The notes: a model not told the origin generated them from the sequence alone. A stretch of 64,000 bases of DNA from Deinococcus hopiensis KR-140 (GCA_943327755.2 CALPYF020000020.1:1-64000); one strand, 5' to 3'; shown: positions 12,764 through 26,439, counted from the stretch's first letter. Program-made: numbers and translations.

Positions 12764-14206
12764 TCAGGGTTGCAGCAGGTCCTCACGCAGACGCTCGACG
12801 CGCAGCATGTTCGTCGTGCCACGCACACCAAAGGGCACACCGGCCGTGATCACGTACCGGTCACCCACGTCCGCCAGACCGCTGCGGCGCAGCTCCTCGT
12901 TCGCGATGCGGACCATGTCGTCCGTGTTGCGGGGGTCCTCGCTCAGGACCGGCACGACACCCCAGGAGAGCGCCAGCTGGTTGCGGGTCTGCTCGTTGGG
13001 CGTCAGGGCCAGGATCGCCAGCGGGGGGCGGTTCTTGGCGATGCGGCCCGCGGCGCCGCCGGTGCTCGTGAACGTCACGATCGCCGGGGAGTCCAGCTTC
13101 TCGCCGATGCTGCACGCCGCCGACGCGATGGCGTCCTGCGCCAGTTCCGTGTCGATCACGAGGGACCGCTGGAGCATCTTGTAGTGCTCGCTGCCCTCGG
13201 CCTCGCGGGCGATGCGGGCCATCATGGCGACCGACTCGACCGGGTACATCCCGGCGGCCGACTCGGCGGACAGCATCACGGCGTCGGTGCCGTCGTAGAT
13301 GGCGTTCGCCACGTCGGAGGCCTCGGCGCGGGTGGGGCGCGGCAGGCTGATCATGCTCTCGAGCATCTGCGTGGCCGTGATCACGGGTTTGCCCGCCTCG
13401 CGGCACATGCGGATGATGCGCTTCTGGATGGTCGGCACCTGCTCGGGGCGCATCTCGACGCCCAGGTCACCGCGCGCCACCATGATGCCGTCCACTTCCT
13501 TCAGGATGTCCTCGAAGCGGTCCACGGCCTGCGGCTTCTCGATCTTCGCCATCAGCTTGGCGCGGCTGCCGAAGCGGGACATGTAGTGGCGGGCCAGCAG
13601 CAGGTCGTCGCGGGAACGCACGAAGCTCAGCGCCACCCAGTCCACGCCCAGTTCCGCGCCGAACTCCATGTCCTGCACGTCCTTCTCGGACAGCGCGGGC
13701 ACGCTCAGGTCGGCCTCGGGCACGTTGATGCCCTTGTTGTTCTTCAGGACGCCGCCGATCACGACGGTGGTCAGCACGTCGTTGCCGCGCACGCCCTCGA
13801 CGCGCAGGGCCATGTTGCCGTCGTCGAGCAGCAGGGCCATGCCGGGGTGCACGTCCCGGACAAGGTCCTTGTAGGTGGTGCCCACGCGGGTCTCGTCGCC
13901 CTCGACGTCGTCCATGGTGATCGTGAACTTGTCGCCGGGGGCGAGGGTTACGCTGCCGTCCTTGAAGCGCGCCACGCGGATCTTCGGACCCTGGAGGTCC
14001 TGCAGTATGCCGATGGTGACGCCCTTCTGGGCGGCGAGTTCGCGGACCATCTGCACGGTCTGGCGGTGGTCCTCGGGGTCACCGTGGCTGAAGTTCATGC
14101 GCACGACGTTCAAGCCGGCGTCGATCATGCGGCTCAGCACCTCGGGGGAGCGGCTGGCCGGGCCGACGGTGGCCACGATCTTGGTGGAACGGTCAATCTG
14201 TTTCAT
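12764..14206 (-). CDS. pyk: Pyruvate kinase
   Basis: 480 residues; converts phosphoenolpyruvate and ADP to pyruvate and ATP, the last step of glycolysis. The N-terminal KIVATVGPASRSPE, the NFSHGD motif, the catalytic IEKPQAVDRFEDIL region and the TATQMLESM stretch are all present, with a C-terminal domain of normal length. ATG 14206 follows AAAGGA by 7 bases. It lies 70 bases downstream of eno in the same direction, so two consecutive glycolytic steps are linked. Confidence 0.97.
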   Translation of the reverse strand: MKQIDRSTKIVATVGPASRSPEVLSRMIDAGLNVVRMNFSHGDPEDHRQTVQMVRELAAQKGVTIGILQDLQGPKIRVARFKDGSVTLAPGDKFTITMDDVEGDETRVGTTYKDLVRDVHPGMALLLDDGNMALRVEGVRGNDVLTTVVIGGVLKNNKGINVPEADLSVPALSEKDVQDMEFGAELGVDWVALSFVRSRDDLLLARHYMSRFGSRAKLMAKIEKPQAVDRFEDILKEVDGIMVARGDLGVEMRPEQVPTIQKRIIRMCREAGKPVITATQMLESMISLPRPTRAEASDVANAIYDGTDAVMLSAESAAGMYPVESVAMMARIAREAEGSEHYKMLQRSLVIDTELAQDAIASAACSIGEKLDSPAIVTFTSTGGAAGRIAKNRPPLAILALTPNEQTRNQLALSWGVVPVLSEDPRNTDDMVRIANEELRRSGLADVGDRYVITAGVPFGVRGTTNMLRVERLREDLLQP

Positions 14207-14235
14207 CTGGAATCCTTTCCAAGCGCGGGAAGAGC

Positions 14236-14268
14236 GGCGGGCGGTCAGGGTCTCCCCCGCCGCCCGCC
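14236..14268 (-). terminator. Hairpin between eno and pyk
   Basis: 9-bp stem GGCGGGCGG/CCGCCCGCC (14236-14244 and 14260-14268) just after the eno stop. It lacks a proper T-run, so it is more likely a partial terminator or an mRNA processing/stability element setting the eno:pyk ratio. Confidence 0.45.
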
Positions 14269-14276
14269 TGCCGGGG

Positions 14277-15605
<1,329 letters not shown>

Positions 15606-15693
15606 CTATAAGCGGGTGCCCCCGCAGAAAGATGCACCCGGTTCAACTTCCGGTGCAGACAGGTGAGACTGCGAGCCCCACCTGCCCGCTGCC

Positions 15694-16776
15694 TCAGACG
15701 CGCAGGGTCACCATCACGGCCATGTACCCGCCGCCGCCCGCCGCGCGGAAGATCGCCGGACTGGTCGAGCCCGAGAACAGCAGTTCCGCGTCCCCGTCGA
15801 TCGGGCCCAGGGCGTCCAGCACGTGCCGGGCGTTGAACGCGAGGCTCATGGCGGGCTCGCTGCCGCCCTGCACCACGTCCAGCGTGTCCTGCGCGCGGCC
15901 GTAGTCGCCCTCGGCCGCCAGCCGCAGTTTGCCCTCGGAGACCAGGAACTCCACGCGGTTGTTCGCGTTCTTATCGGCCAGCACCGCCACGCGGTTCACG
16001 GCCTCCTTCAGCGCCGTGGCGGGCAGCGTGACCTGCAGGCGGATCTCCTTGGGGATCACGCGCTCGTAGTCCGGGAAGTCCCCGTCGAGCAGTTTGAGGT
16101 TCATGTGGACGCGGTCGGTCGTGACGCTCAGCTGCCCGTCGCCGTACGTGAAGCGGGCCTCGCCGTCTTTGAGCACGCGGATCAGTTCGTCCACGCTACG
16201 CGCCGGGATGATCAGGTTGCGGCCGTCCCCGCTGGCCGGGAAGTCCCGGATCGCCACGCGGTACCCGTCGGAGGCGACCACGCGCGCGCCCTCGGGCCGG
16301 TGCTCGAGCTTGATGCCGCGGAACACCGCCTGAAAGGCCTCGTTGCTGGCGGCGTAGCGGACGCTGGAGAGCGCGCGGGCCAGTTCGGTCGCGTCAAGGC
16401 TCACGTCGGCCTGCGCGGGGAAGCTCAGCGGGGGGTAGGCGTCGATGTCGCCGGTCTGGAGTTTGAAGTCCGAGCCGCCGGCCCGCACCGAGAGTTCCGA
16501 GCCGCTGAGTTCCAGTTCGACCAGTTCACCGCCCAGGTTGCGCACGATCTGCGCGAACAGGTGGGCGGGCACCACGAAGTTGCGGGGGTCTTTGACCTCG
16601 GCCGGCACGAAGCACGACAGGTCGATTTCGAGGTTGGTGCCGGAGAGGGTCAGGCCTGCTTCGCTGGCCTCGACCTTCAGAGCGGTCAGCAGGGGGTTGC
16701 TGCTGCGGCTGGGGATGACGCGTTCCAGAAGGCCCAGGCCTTCGCTGAGGATTTTCTTGGTGACGTGTACGTTCAT
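15694..16776 (-). CDS. dnaN: DNA polymerase III sliding clamp (beta subunit)
   Basis: 360 residues forming three similar clamp domains; the dimer ring holds polymerase on DNA. The N-terminus [20 protein letters not shown] and the hydrophobic partner-binding pocket region near the C-terminal [12 protein letters not shown] are typical. It is separated from dnaA by oriC, both on the minus strand. The AT-rich unwinding region sits directly upstream of its start. Confidence 0.97.
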   Translation of the reverse strand: MNVHVTKKILSEGLGLLERVIPSRSSNPLLTALKVEASEAGLTLSGTNLEIDLSCFVPAEVKDPRNFVVPAHLFAQIVRNLGGELVELELSGSELSVRAGGSDFKLQTGDIDAYPPLSFPAQADVSLDATELARALSSVRYAASNEAFQAVFRGIKLEHRPEGARVVASDGYRVAIRDFPASGDGRNLIIPARSVDELIRVLKDGEARFTYGDGQLSVTTDRVHMNLKLLDGDFPDYERVIPKEIRLQVTLPATALKEAVNRVAVLADKNANNRVEFLVSEGKLRLAAEGDYGRAQDTLDVVQGGSEPAMSLAFNARHVLDALGPIDGDAELLFSGSTSPAIFRAAGGGGYMAVMVTLRV

Positions 16777-17135
16777 GCGTGCCTCTCTGTCTGGTCCCTA
16801 TCTTTTATCTGTCTTTATTCTAAAAAAAGATAGTAGTAGTAGTAATAGGTCCTGTGGAAACTGTGGATAAGTGCCTTCGGGCTGCGCTGGGCGCGCATCT
16901 GCGCTGTGGACAAAATTGTGGATAATTGGCACTTTCCTGTGGATAACCTGTGGATAACTTCGTGACTTATCCACAGCCTTTCAGGGGGCTGGGTTATCCA
17001 CAGACTTTTCCACAGGGAAATCCCCGGTTATCCACAGCTTTTCCACAGGGTTTTCCACAGCTCGTGAAATGCCGCACAGGTGTTTGGAACGGAAAATGGA
17101 ACTTATTCTGAAATACGAAGAATGAAGCGGTTGAA
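16777..17135. other. oriC: Chromosomal replication origin
   Basis: Between dnaA and dnaN lie seven perfect DnaA boxes: minus orientation at 16862-16870, 16917-16925, 16938-16946, 16949-16957; plus at 16967-16975, 16994-17002, 17028-17036. Variants lie at 16853, 16905, 17006, 17039 and 17051. At the dnaN side are a DnaA-trio and an AT-rich unwinding element (about 16799-16830). Boxes switch orientation near 16960. Confidence 0.96.
16831..16848 (+). other. DnaA-trio of oriC
   Basis: TAG TAG TAG TAG TAA TAG on the plus strand, i.e. 3'-GAT repeats read outward from the adjacent DnaA boxes (16853 and 16862), next to the AT-rich element. This is the basal unwinding layout described for B. subtilis, where a DnaA filament grows along one strand of the trios. 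Confidence 0.85.
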
Positions 17136-18518
17136 TTACGCATCAGAATCCTCGTCGTCCTGACCCTTCATCCGGCGGCGCAGTAGGTCCACCGCCGCCG
17201 TCAGTTCACTGTCCTTGCCCATCTGCTCCGAGACCTTGCTGATCGCGTGCATGACCGTCGAGTGATCCCGCCCGAAGAACTGCCCGATCTCCGGCAGGGA
17301 ATGATCGGTCAACTCGCGGATCAGGTACTGCGCCACCTGCCGCGCCTGGACCACATCACGCACGCGCCCGGAACCGCGGATCACGTCAGGCGGCATGTTG
17401 AACTGCGCGGCCACCTGCCGCAGCACGTCCATCATCTCCACCTTCACTTCCTGCGGCGCGAACACGTTGCTCAGCGCCTTGGCCGCCACCGCCCGTGAAA
17501 AGGGCACGTTGTTCAGGCTGGAGAACGCCACCACCCGCATCAGCGCGCCCTCCAGCTCGCGGATGTTGCTCGTCACCTGCCGCGCGATGAGTTCCAGCAC
17601 CTCCTGCGGGATGTCGATGCGGTTGTGCTCCGCGTTCATCTTCAGGATGGCCACGCGCGTCTCGTACTCCGGCGACTGGATGTCCGTGATCAGCCCCCAC
17701 TCGAAGCGGCTGCGCAGGCGACCCTCCAGCGTCTGGATGTCCTTCGGCGGCCGGTCGGAACTCAGGATGATCTGCTTGTGGTTCTCGTACAGCGCGTTGA
17801 AGGTGTGGAAGAACTCCTCCTGCGTGCGCTCCTTGCCTGCCAGGAACTGGATATCGTCCACCAGCAGCAGATCCACAGAGCGGTAGCGGTTGCGGAACTG
17901 CGTCATCTTGTCGTCGCGGATCGCGTTGATCAGGTCGTTCGTGAACGACTCGGTCGACACGTACTCCACCCGCTTGCCGGGAAACCGCTCGAGCATGTAG
18001 TGCCCGACCGCGTGCATCAGGTGGGTTTTCCCCAGGCCCACGTCCCCGTAGATGAACAGCGGGTTGTACGCCTTGCCGGGGGACTCCGCGACCGCCAGCG
18101 CCGCCGCGTGCGCGAGGTTGTTGTTCGGGCCCACCACGAAGTTCTCGAAGGTGTACTTCGGGTTCAGCACCTTGCGGTTTTCCGTGAAGGTGGGGGCCGG
18201 GGCGCGCGGCGCGGGCACGCTGGGCGGTGGGGGCGGGTCGCTGGGCAGCAGCAGCGCGTCCTGCGCGGCGGGCAGCACCTGGAAACTCACCTGCGGATCC
18301 TGCGCGCCCAGGCTGCGCAGCGCGTCTTCGAGCAGTTTGAGGTAGTTCTTGCGGAACCACTCCTGCGCGAAGGAGTTGCGCACGCCCAGCACCAGCGAGC
18401 CGTCCTGCACGCCCAGGTTCTTCACCGGCGCGAACCAGGTGTGGTACTCGACCTCTGTAATGTTCTTGCGGACGTACCCCAGCACGTCCGACCAGATTTC
18501 CTGCGAGATAAGGCGCAC
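17136..18518 (-). CDS. dnaA: Chromosomal replication initiator DnaA
   Basis: About 460 residues. Domain I ([12 protein letters not shown] to about residue 85), a Pro-rich linker, the AAA+ domain with Walker [11 protein letters not shown] and Walker [13 protein letters not shown], and the DnaA-box-binding HTH with [12 protein letters not shown] are all present. The start is uncertain. GTG 18518 is entered here as the nearest standard codon, but it touches the GGGAGG ribosome site; the ATC at 18507-18509, 8 bases after that site, fits better and would give an SQEIW N-terminus. ATG 18557 lies inside a TATGCT -10 element (18553-18558) and is unlikely. Confidence 0.93.
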   Translation of the reverse strand: MRLISQEIWSDVLGYVRKNITEVEYHTWFAPVKNLGVQDGSLVLGVRNSFAQEWFRKNYLKLLEDALRSLGAQDPQVSFQVLPAAQDALLLPSDPPPPPSVPAPRAPAPTFTENRKVLNPKYTFENFVVGPNNNLAHAAALAVAESPGKAYNPLFIYGDVGLGKTHLMHAVGHYMLERFPGKRVEYVSTESFTNDLINAIRDDKMTQFRNRYRSVDLLLVDDIQFLAGKERTQEEFFHTFNALYENHKQIILSSDRPPKDIQTLEGRLRSRFEWGLITDIQSPEYETRVAILKMNAEHNRIDIPQEVLELIARQVTSNIRELEGALMRVVAFSSLNNVPFSRAVAAKALSNVFAPQEVKVEMMDVLRQVAAQFNMPPDVIRGSGRVRDVVQARQVAQYLIRELTDHSLPEIGQFFGRDHSTVMHAISKVSEQMGKDSELTAAVDLLRRRMKGQDDEDSDA

Positions 18519-18552
18519 CTCCCTTAAGGCACTCTTGAGCGGGAGCCAGCAT

Positions 18553-18558
18553 ACCACC
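18553..18558 (-). promoter_or_regulatory. Probable -10 element of dnaA
   Basis: TATGCT on the minus strand, about 35 bases before the GGGAGG ribosome site region. The -35 is weak. Transcription from about 7 bases downstream gives a short leader that contains the ribosome site (18518-18523). Confidence 0.45.
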
Positions 18559-18594
18559 GCCCGCTCCTCTCTCCCGGCCCGTTTTCCCAGGACA

Positions 18595-18613
18595 GAGAGA
18601 AACGGTTTCTCTC
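18595..18613. promoter_or_regulatory. Perfect palindrome upstream of dnaA
   Basis: GAGAGAAAC-G-GTTTCTCTC, 9-bp arms around one base, between the end of the epimerase gene and the dnaA promoter. It could be a terminator for the epimerase (no T-run follows) or an operator for dnaA. Confidence 0.4.
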
Positions 18614-18620
18614 TCGGGGC

Positions 18621-19580
18621 TCAGCGGTGCGCGGCGGCCAGGGCCTCGGCCTCCCACTGCGGAGTCAGGGCGTAGCTCAGCCCGGCTTGCTCACTCCAGG
18701 CCCGGGTGTCCCGCGCCGTGACCTCCGGCGGGGTCAGAGTCAGCCCGGCCAGCACCGCCCGCTCCGCACTGACGTCCATCAGGCCTGCCTGCGCCCCGTC
18801 TTCCGGGATGAAAAGCGGCAGCTCCCGGAAGCCCAGGCCCAGCGCCTCCAGCTGAGCTGCGTCCACCCACACCGGCTCCCGGATGCCCAGCAGCCGCGCG
18901 AACTGCCCCCAGCTCAGGCGCGGCCCGGCCACGTTGAAGACGCCGCCCACCGCGCCCTCCACGACCCGCACCGTGAACTGCGCCAGATCCCGCGCGTCGA
19001 TCACCTGCACGTGATCCGTGCCGTTCCCGGGGAGCAGGGTCTCCTCTCCCCTGCCTGCCCGGTCGACCCAGTACGGATAGCGGGCGGTGTGATCGAACGG
19101 CCCCGCCACGATCTGCGGCCGCAGGATCGTGGCGTCCGGGCCGTAGGCGCCCAGCACGATCTGCTCACAGGTGACCTTCAGCGGCCCATACGTCTCCCCC
19201 GTGACCTCCATGGTGTCCTCCTGAGCGGCCGGCAGCAGCGGGTCATCCTCGCGCACCGGGTGCCGATCCGGCTCGGCGTACACGCTGGCGGTGCTGATGA
19301 AGACGTACCGGCCCACCCGGCCCCGCAGGGTCTCACTGCTGGCGCGCACGGCGGACGGCAGGTAGCCGCTCACGTCCACGCAGGCGGCCCAGCTGCGGCT
19401 CCCTAGGGCGTCCAGGCCCCCCGCCTCGCCCCGGTCGCCACGCAGCCGCTCGACCTCCGGCGGCAGGTCGTCGGGTGTGCGGCCGCGTGTCAGGATGCTC
19501 ACGCGGTGCCCCGCGGCCAGGAACGCCAGCACGATGTGCCGACCCACGAACTGCGTGCCGCCCAGAACCAGGATGTCCAT
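18621..19580 (-). CDS. NAD-dependent epimerase/dehydratase (extended SDR)
   Basis: 319 residues. The N-terminal GGTQFVG is the Rossmann nucleotide-binding loop, and STASVYAE plus the YGPLK variant of the YxxxK catalytic pair mark an extended short-chain dehydrogenase. Close relatives act on nucleotide sugars; some are annotated as mRNA-binding-like or reductases. The substrate cannot be read from sequence. It is divergent from a small gene at 19599 and precedes dnaA. Confidence 0.82.
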   Translation of the reverse strand: MDILVLGGTQFVGRHIVLAFLAAGHRVSILTRGRTPDDLPPEVERLRGDRGEAGGLDALGSRSWAACVDVSGYLPSAVRASSETLRGRVGRYVFISTASVYAEPDRHPVREDDPLLPAAQEDTMEVTGETYGPLKVTCEQIVLGAYGPDATILRPQIVAGPFDHTARYPYWVDRAGRGEETLLPGNGTDHVQVIDARDLAQFTVRVVEGAVGGVFNVAGPRLSWGQFARLLGIREPVWVDAAQLEALGLGFRELPLFIPEDGAQAGLMDVSAERAVLAGLTLTPPEVTARDTRAWSEQAGLSYALTPQWEAEALAAAHR

Positions 19581-19598
19581 GCGCCTATCCTGTCACCC

Positions 19599-19886
19599 AT
19601 GAAGGTGAGGTTCACGCCGGGACGCGTCCGCGTCCGCATCGACGACTTGGAACTGGCCGCCCTACGCCGTGGCGAGCACCTGCACGCGCGCGTGACCTGG
19701 CCCGGCGGCGGCTGGACGCTGACCCTCGATCCCCACGGGCACGATGTGGCCGGGGACGGGGGGACGCTCGCGGTGGGCCTTGCGCCGCTGCTGCCGCAGC
19801 TCTCGGATCCCGCGCAGGAGGGCGTGACCCTGGGCGGCGAGCCGCACGTCACCGTGGAAAAGGACTTCGGCCCGCAGCACGCGTAG
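19599..19886 (+). CDS. Small conserved protein of unknown function
   Basis: 95 residues beginning MKVRFTPGRVRVRIDD, rich in short beta strands, no signal peptide or membrane helix. It resembles the small DUF7009-type proteins (MKIRI..N.IR.R opening), but this is a recollection of pattern, not a search. ATG 19599 follows TATCCT by 7 bases, a leaderless start. It is convergent with dprA. Confidence 0.6.
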   Translation: MKVRFTPGRVRVRIDDLELAALRRGEHLHARVTWPGGGWTLTLDPHGHDVAGDGGTLAVGLAPLLPQLSDPAQEGVTLGGEPHVTVEKDFGPQHA

Positions 19887-19892
19887 ACTCGC

Positions 19893-20990
19893 TCAGCGCC
19901 GCACCCAGCGGCCCCCGACCTCCTCGGCCAGGCCCAGCAGGTTCAGCATGACCAGCGCCGTCTGCATCTCGGGCAGCGGCAGGCCAGTGGCGGTCACGAG
20001 ATCGTCCAGCGTGACCGGGCCGGTCAGAGCGGCCAGCACCCGCGCCTGCTCAGGGGGTAGCTGCGGCAGCGGGGCGTCCGGGACGCTGCCCCAGCCCAGC
20101 TCAGTCAGGACATCCGCCGCGCTCTCGGTGAGCACCGCCCCGTCGCGGATCAGGGCGTGCGGCCCGGCAGCGCGCGGATCCCCGGCGCGGCCCGGTACGG
20201 CGAACACCGTCCGCCCGCACTCCAGCGCGTGCGTGGCCGTGATCAGCGACCCGGACTTGCGCTCGCCCTCCACGACGACCGTCCCGGCACTCAGCGCGGC
20301 GATCAGGCGGTTGCGGGTCGGGAAGTGATGCTGCGCGGGCCCGGTGTCCAGCGGGTACTCGCTGACCAGCGTGAGATGCGCGGCCAGCCGGGCGTTCTCG
20401 CTGGGGTACACGCGGTTCACGGCGCTGCCCAGCACGCCGATGCTGATTCCACCTGCCTCGACGGCCGCGCCGTGCGCCGCCGTGTCGATGCCGCGCGCCA
20501 GGCCGCTCACGACGATCACCCCGGCGCGGGCGAGGTTCGCCGCGAGCATCCGCGTGAACGCCTGCGCGTGCGGGCTGGCCGCGCGGGTGCCCACGATCCC
20601 GATGGCGCGCGGCACGGTCGGCAACTCCGGCAGCGGGCCGCGCACCCACAGGGCGGGCGGCGGGTCGCCCAGCGCGTCCAGCGCCGCCGGGTAGCCGGGC
20701 AGGCCGCGCAGCAGCAGCGTCACGCCTTCCTGCGCCACCCGGGCGAGTTCCTGATCGGCGCGGGTCAGGGCCGCCGGGGTCCCGACGGCCTGCGCGGCGC
20801 GGGCGTCCAGGCCCGTCACCTCCCGCAGGTCCCGCAGGGGCGCCTGCCACGCGCGGACCGCCGATCCGAAGTGCCCCCGGAGGGCCTCGATGCGGCGCGG
20901 GCCGAGCTGCGCACAGAAGCGCAGGGCCAGCAGGGCGCGTCGCTCGTCGGGGGGGACGGGGGCGGGCGGGTCGAACAGCGGACTGGTCAC
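19893..20990 (-). CDS. dprA: DNA-processing protein DprA
   Basis: 365 residues. DprA binds incoming single-stranded DNA in natural transformation and loads RecA; Deinococcus is naturally competent. A helix-hairpin-helix N-terminus, the Rossmann-like core with GIVGTRAAS and [25 protein letters not shown] and a C-terminal winged helix (about 300-365) are present. The GTG start at 20990 is preceded by TATGCT and 6 bases, consistent with leaderless mRNA; upstream in-frame codons have no such signal. Confidence 0.93.
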   Translation of the reverse strand: MTSPLFDPPAPVPPDERRALLALRFCAQLGPRRIEALRGHFGSAVRAWQAPLRDLREVTGLDARAAQAVGTPAALTRADQELARVAQEGVTLLLRGLPGYPAALDALGDPPPALWVRGPLPELPTVPRAIGIVGTRAASPHAQAFTRMLAANLARAGVIVVSGLARGIDTAAHGAAVEAGGISIGVLGSAVNRVYPSENARLAAHLTLVSEYPLDTGPAQHHFPTRNRLIAALSAGTVVVEGERKSGSLITATHALECGRTVFAVPGRAGDPRAAGPHALIRDGAVLTESAADVLTELGWGSVPDAPLPQLPPEQARVLAALTGPVTLDDLVTATGLPLPEMQTALVMLNLLGLAEEVGGRWVRR

Positions 20991-21027
20991 CCGGTCAGCA
21001 TAGGCAACCGGTGCGGCCCGGCCTGTC

Positions 21028-22469
21028 TCAGATGCCCATGCCCCCGACCGGGGTGAGCGGCGGCTCGTCCAGCACGTCCGCGTCGTCCAGATCGTCACCG
21101 TCGTCACCCAGGGCCGCGCCGGGCAGCGTCAGGGTGAACAGCGCCCCACCGTCCGGGTGGTTCGTGCCGCTCAGGTCCCCGCCGTGCATCCGCGCGATCT
21201 GCCGCGCCACGCTCAGGCCCAGGCCACTGCTGCCCGCGCCGCTCACGAACGGCTCGAAGATCTGCTCACCCAGTTCCGGCGGTAGGCCCGGCCCGGAGTC
21301 CCGCACGCGAAAGCACAGCTGCTCCGGCGTCTCGCGCAGGTCCAGCGTGACCATGCCGTCGGCGCCCGCGTGCCGTCGCCCGTTCGCCAGGAGGTTACGC
21401 AGCGCCTGCGTCAGCCGGTCCGGGTCGCACAGGATCCCGGTCCCCCAGTCGCCGGTGAAGGTCGTGCCCGGCACCAGGCGGTCCAGCCGGTCGCGTAGGG
21501 TGGCCGCCGGGATGTAATGCCACGCCAGCTTCAGTTCCAGCTGCCCACGCGCGAGCTGCATCAGGTCCTGCGTGGTGAAGGTCAGTTCGTCCGCGACCAG
21601 CGCCGCGCGGGCCACCTCCGGGTCGCCCAGGCGGGCCTCGGCGCGGCTCAGGCTGGCCTTCAGCACGGTCAGCGGCGCACCCAGCTCATGCACGATCTGG
21701 CCCAGCAGCTGCTTCTCGCGCGCCTGCTGCGCCTCAATGCGGCCCAGCAGGCTGTTGATCGCCACGAGCAGGCGCTGCACCTCGTCCTCACGGGCCGGGA
21801 GGGGCAGCGGCGCGAGGCTCAAGGCCGGGTCCAGCCGGTCCGCCAGATTCGCGGCGTTCTCCAGGCCCGCCAGGGCGCGGCGCCCCACCCACCAGCCGGT
21901 CAGCAGCAGGATCAGCGGCGCGGTCACCAGCGCCAGCAGCAGCGCACTCAGAGCACTCTGGCGCGCGGCGATCAGGTCGTCCTCGGGCAGGCCCACCCAC
22001 AGCGTGCCGAAATCCCCCGCCTTGCGTTTCACGGCGCGTACCGTGGTGCCCTGAACCGGCACGCGCGACAGTGTCCCGAACGGGTACGGGGAGTTCTGGA
22101 ACTCCCGCAGGGCCGGACTGGCCGCGATGACCTGGCCGTCCGGGTCCACCACGAGCGTGTACGCACTGGGACCCGTCGCGGATTTCCCGAAGCCGCCCCC
22201 CAGGTTCGTGAAGGCCTCGGCCAGCGTGTCGGCGCGGTCGTTCAGGCGGTCCACGAACTGCTGCTCCATGCGCGACAGCAGCAGCGACACGACGCCCAGC
22301 GTGATCAGCATCAGCAGCGCGGCGCTCAGGGCGCTGTAGGTCAGCGCCAGCCGGAAGCGCAGGCTGTGCCGCCACGCCACCCGCGCCGAGTACAGGCCGG
22401 CGCCGGGCGTGAGCAGCGCGGCCCGCCGCGCCCCGGCCGGGGTCGTGACGGGCCGCGCCTCGGGGGTCA

Positions 22470-22470
<1 letters not shown>
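21028..22470 (-). CDS. Sensor histidine kinase
   Basis: 480 residues: a membrane helix at about 40-60, a periplasmic loop to about 170, a second helix at about 172-194, HAMP-like linker, H-box [10 protein letters not shown] (His near 261), N-box [13 protein letters not shown]1 DSGPGLP and G2 SSGLGLSVA. An acidic 25-residue tail follows. The signal is unknown. Its ATG overlaps the response-regulator stop by one base (TGATG), so the pair is one transcription and translation unit. Confidence 0.92.
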
Positions 22471-23129
<659 letters not shown>

Positions 23130-23258
23130 GCTTCTCCTTGAAGGGCGACCACTCGGGGTGGCCGCGGTTGACGTGATCCTACTGCCGCGCCTGCAGGGTC
23201 ACCTTGATGAAATCTGCGCGGTTCCTGACGGTCGCGTACAGCTTCCGTCAGGTGACAG

Positions 23259-23669
23259 TCAGCGGTTCTGGGCCGGGGGGGCCGCCTTACGCAGCCCGGG
23301 CAGACTGAGGGCTGCCGAGGCCACCTGCACGGTCGCCGAGAGCCTGTAGGTTCCCAGGAACTTCGTGATGGACTGCGGGGCGCTGCGTTCCTCTCCCAGG
23401 ACGTTCAGCTGCCCGTTGGCGAGCGTGCCCACGTACCGACTTTTCAGACCCGGGAAGGCGTTGCGGGCGCGTTCCTCGTCACTCTGGGCGAAGAGCACCA
23501 CCACCGGGCCGCTGTAATCCCCGGCCAGCCGCACCGTGACCTTGCCGCCACTGCTCTCGCCGTCGCCCAGTTTGGTGGACAGGTCGCGGTCCCACACGAG
23601 CAGTTGCAGGGCGGACGCCGGCGAGGTGGCGGTCAGGGTGGTCAGCAGGGCAAGCAGGAAGCGGCGCAT
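23259..23669 (-). CDS. Exported protein of unknown function
   Basis: 136 residues with an N-terminal signal peptide (MRRFLLALLTTLTATSPASA). The mature part is a short beta-rich domain without a motif I recognise. It lies upstream of the two-component genes in the same direction, separated by 129 bases with no gene. Confidence 0.65.
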   Translation of the reverse strand: MRRFLLALLTTLTATSPASALQLLVWDRDLSTKLGDGESSGGKVTVRLAGDYSGPVVVLFAQSDEERARNAFPGLKSRYVGTLANGQLNVLGEERSAPQSITKFLGTYRLSATVQVASAALSLPGLRKAAPPAQNR

Positions 23670-23870
23670 GGGATTAGGTGAACTCCGGGGGCAGGGCAGG
23701 GGTGGGGGGCGGGGCGGACATTCAGGTTACACGGAACCTGTGATTGCCCAGCGTAACAACGGCACCTGACGCTGGACTGAAGACCCACCCAGGTGACGCC
23801 CAGCGTAGACGTGCCGCTCTCGCGTTTTCCTGACGCTGCCCGGCGGCCCACTCCTGCCCGGCACAGCAAA

Positions 23871-23897
23871 GAGGAGCGGCCCGGCTGGGCGCTCCTC
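23871..23897 (-). terminator. Terminator of fumC
   Basis: On the minus strand an 8-bp stem GAGGAGCG/CGCTCCTC (outer arms 23871-23878 and 23890-23897) with an 11-base loop is followed by TTTGCTG, 20 bases after the fumC stop. Confidence 0.75.
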
Positions 23898-23917
23898 ACT
23901 GCATACCGGTGCGGGGT

Positions 23918-25312
<1,395 letters not shown>

Positions 25313-25341
25313 ACAGCGGCAAGTCTAAACGCCGCCGGGTG

Positions 25342-26439
25342 TCACACGTCCGGGAACGCCGGGAGCGCCGCTGTCCGCTCCACCCGCCCCCGCCATCCGT
25401 CCCGCCCCGCGTGCTTCGCGGCGTACAGGTACTCGTCCGCGCGGGCTACCAGTGCCGGGAGCGTATCCCCGGGGCGCGCCAGCGTCAGCCCCGCGCTGAT
25501 CGTCACCACCCCCACCCCCGCCACCGCCTGCGTGCGGAACGCGGCGCACACCGCCTCCGCCCGCGCCGCCGCGCCCGGCCCGTCCAGGCCCGGCAGGGTC
25601 ATCAGGAACTCCTCGCCGCCCCAGCGCCCCACCCGGCCGCCGGGCGGCAGCTGGGCCTCCAGCACCCGCGCCGCCCACGCCAGCACCTCGTCCCCCACCT
25701 GATGCCCGTACTCGTCGTTCACGCGCTTGAAGTAATCCAAGTCCAGCAGCATCGCCGCGCCGCCCGACTCGATCAGCGCCTCCACCGCCGGGTACATGCC
25801 GCGCCGGTTCGGCAGGCTCGTGAGCAGATCCGTGTGCGCCAGCTGCTCCATGACCCGCACCGCACTCCGCTGCGACTCGAACTGACCCCGGTACCACGAC
25901 AGCGCGTGCACGAACAGCAGCACAATCCCCACCGTCAGCTGCAGCCGCGGCAGGTCCGGCGAGACCACCCCGCCCCGCAGCGCCACCCCCACCCACGGCA
26001 TCCCAGCACTGAACACGAACAGCGCCGCGCTGTACCCGGCCGCCACCCGGTTCGGGAAGATCAGGTACCCCAGCATGACGTTCACCACCACCGACCAGTA
26101 CAGCAGGTCCGTCTCACCGGTCGGTTCGACCCGCCGCAGTTCCTCCAGCAGCGCCTGCGACAGCACCTGCACATTTACCGTGAAGAACATCAGCCGCTCC
26201 GGCACCTCCAGCGGGCCGTCCCGCAGCAGCCACGCCAGGCTGAACAGCGCCGGAATCATTGTGACCGGCAGCACCACCTGCACGTACAGGTTGACGCCCT
26301 GCTCCCGCAGCGCCAGGACGTTCAGGGTCAGCACCACCACCAGCCCCAGCGCGATCGCCAGGATGTACAGCCGGCGCCGTAACTCCTCCGGCGGCCGCCA
26401 GGTGGGCGGCCCGGCCGGGCGGGGCGAGAACGGCGACAT
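25342..26439 (-). CDS. Membrane-bound diguanylate cyclase (GGDEF)
   Basis: 365 residues: five or six N-terminal membrane helices (about 20-190), then a GGDEF domain with [11 protein letters not shown], the Mg-binding [10 protein letters not shown] and active-site GGEEF. It should make c-di-GMP from GTP in response to a signal sensed by the membrane part. No RxxD inhibitory site is obvious just before GGEEF. ATG 26439 follows TAGGCT by 5 bases. Confidence 0.9.
   Translation of the reverse strand: MSPFSPRPAGPPTWRPPEELRRRLYILAIALGLVVVLTLNVLALREQGVNLYVQVVLPVTMIPALFSLAWLLRDGPLEVPERLMFFTVNVQVLSQALLEELRRVEPTGETDLLYWSVVVNVMLGYLIFPNRVAAGYSAALFVFSAGMPWVGVALRGGVVSPDLPRLQLTVGIVLLFVHALSWYRGQFESQRSAVRVMEQLAHTDLLTSLPNRRGMYPAVEALIESGGAAMLLDLDYFKRVNDEYGHQVGDEVLAWAARVLEAQLPPGGRVGRWGGEEFLMTLPGLDGPGAAARAEAVCAAFRTQAVAGVGVVTISAGLTLARPGDTLPALVARADEYLYAAKHAGRDGWRGRVERTAALPAFPDV

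Noticed and set aside
18557..18557. ATG 18557 as dnaA start
   Set aside because: It falls inside the probable -10 hexamer and precedes the ribosome site.
23896..23914. Fifth promoter-terminator unit near fumC
   Set aside because: CTGCATACCGG is present but there is no -35, -10 or following terminator in the right place.
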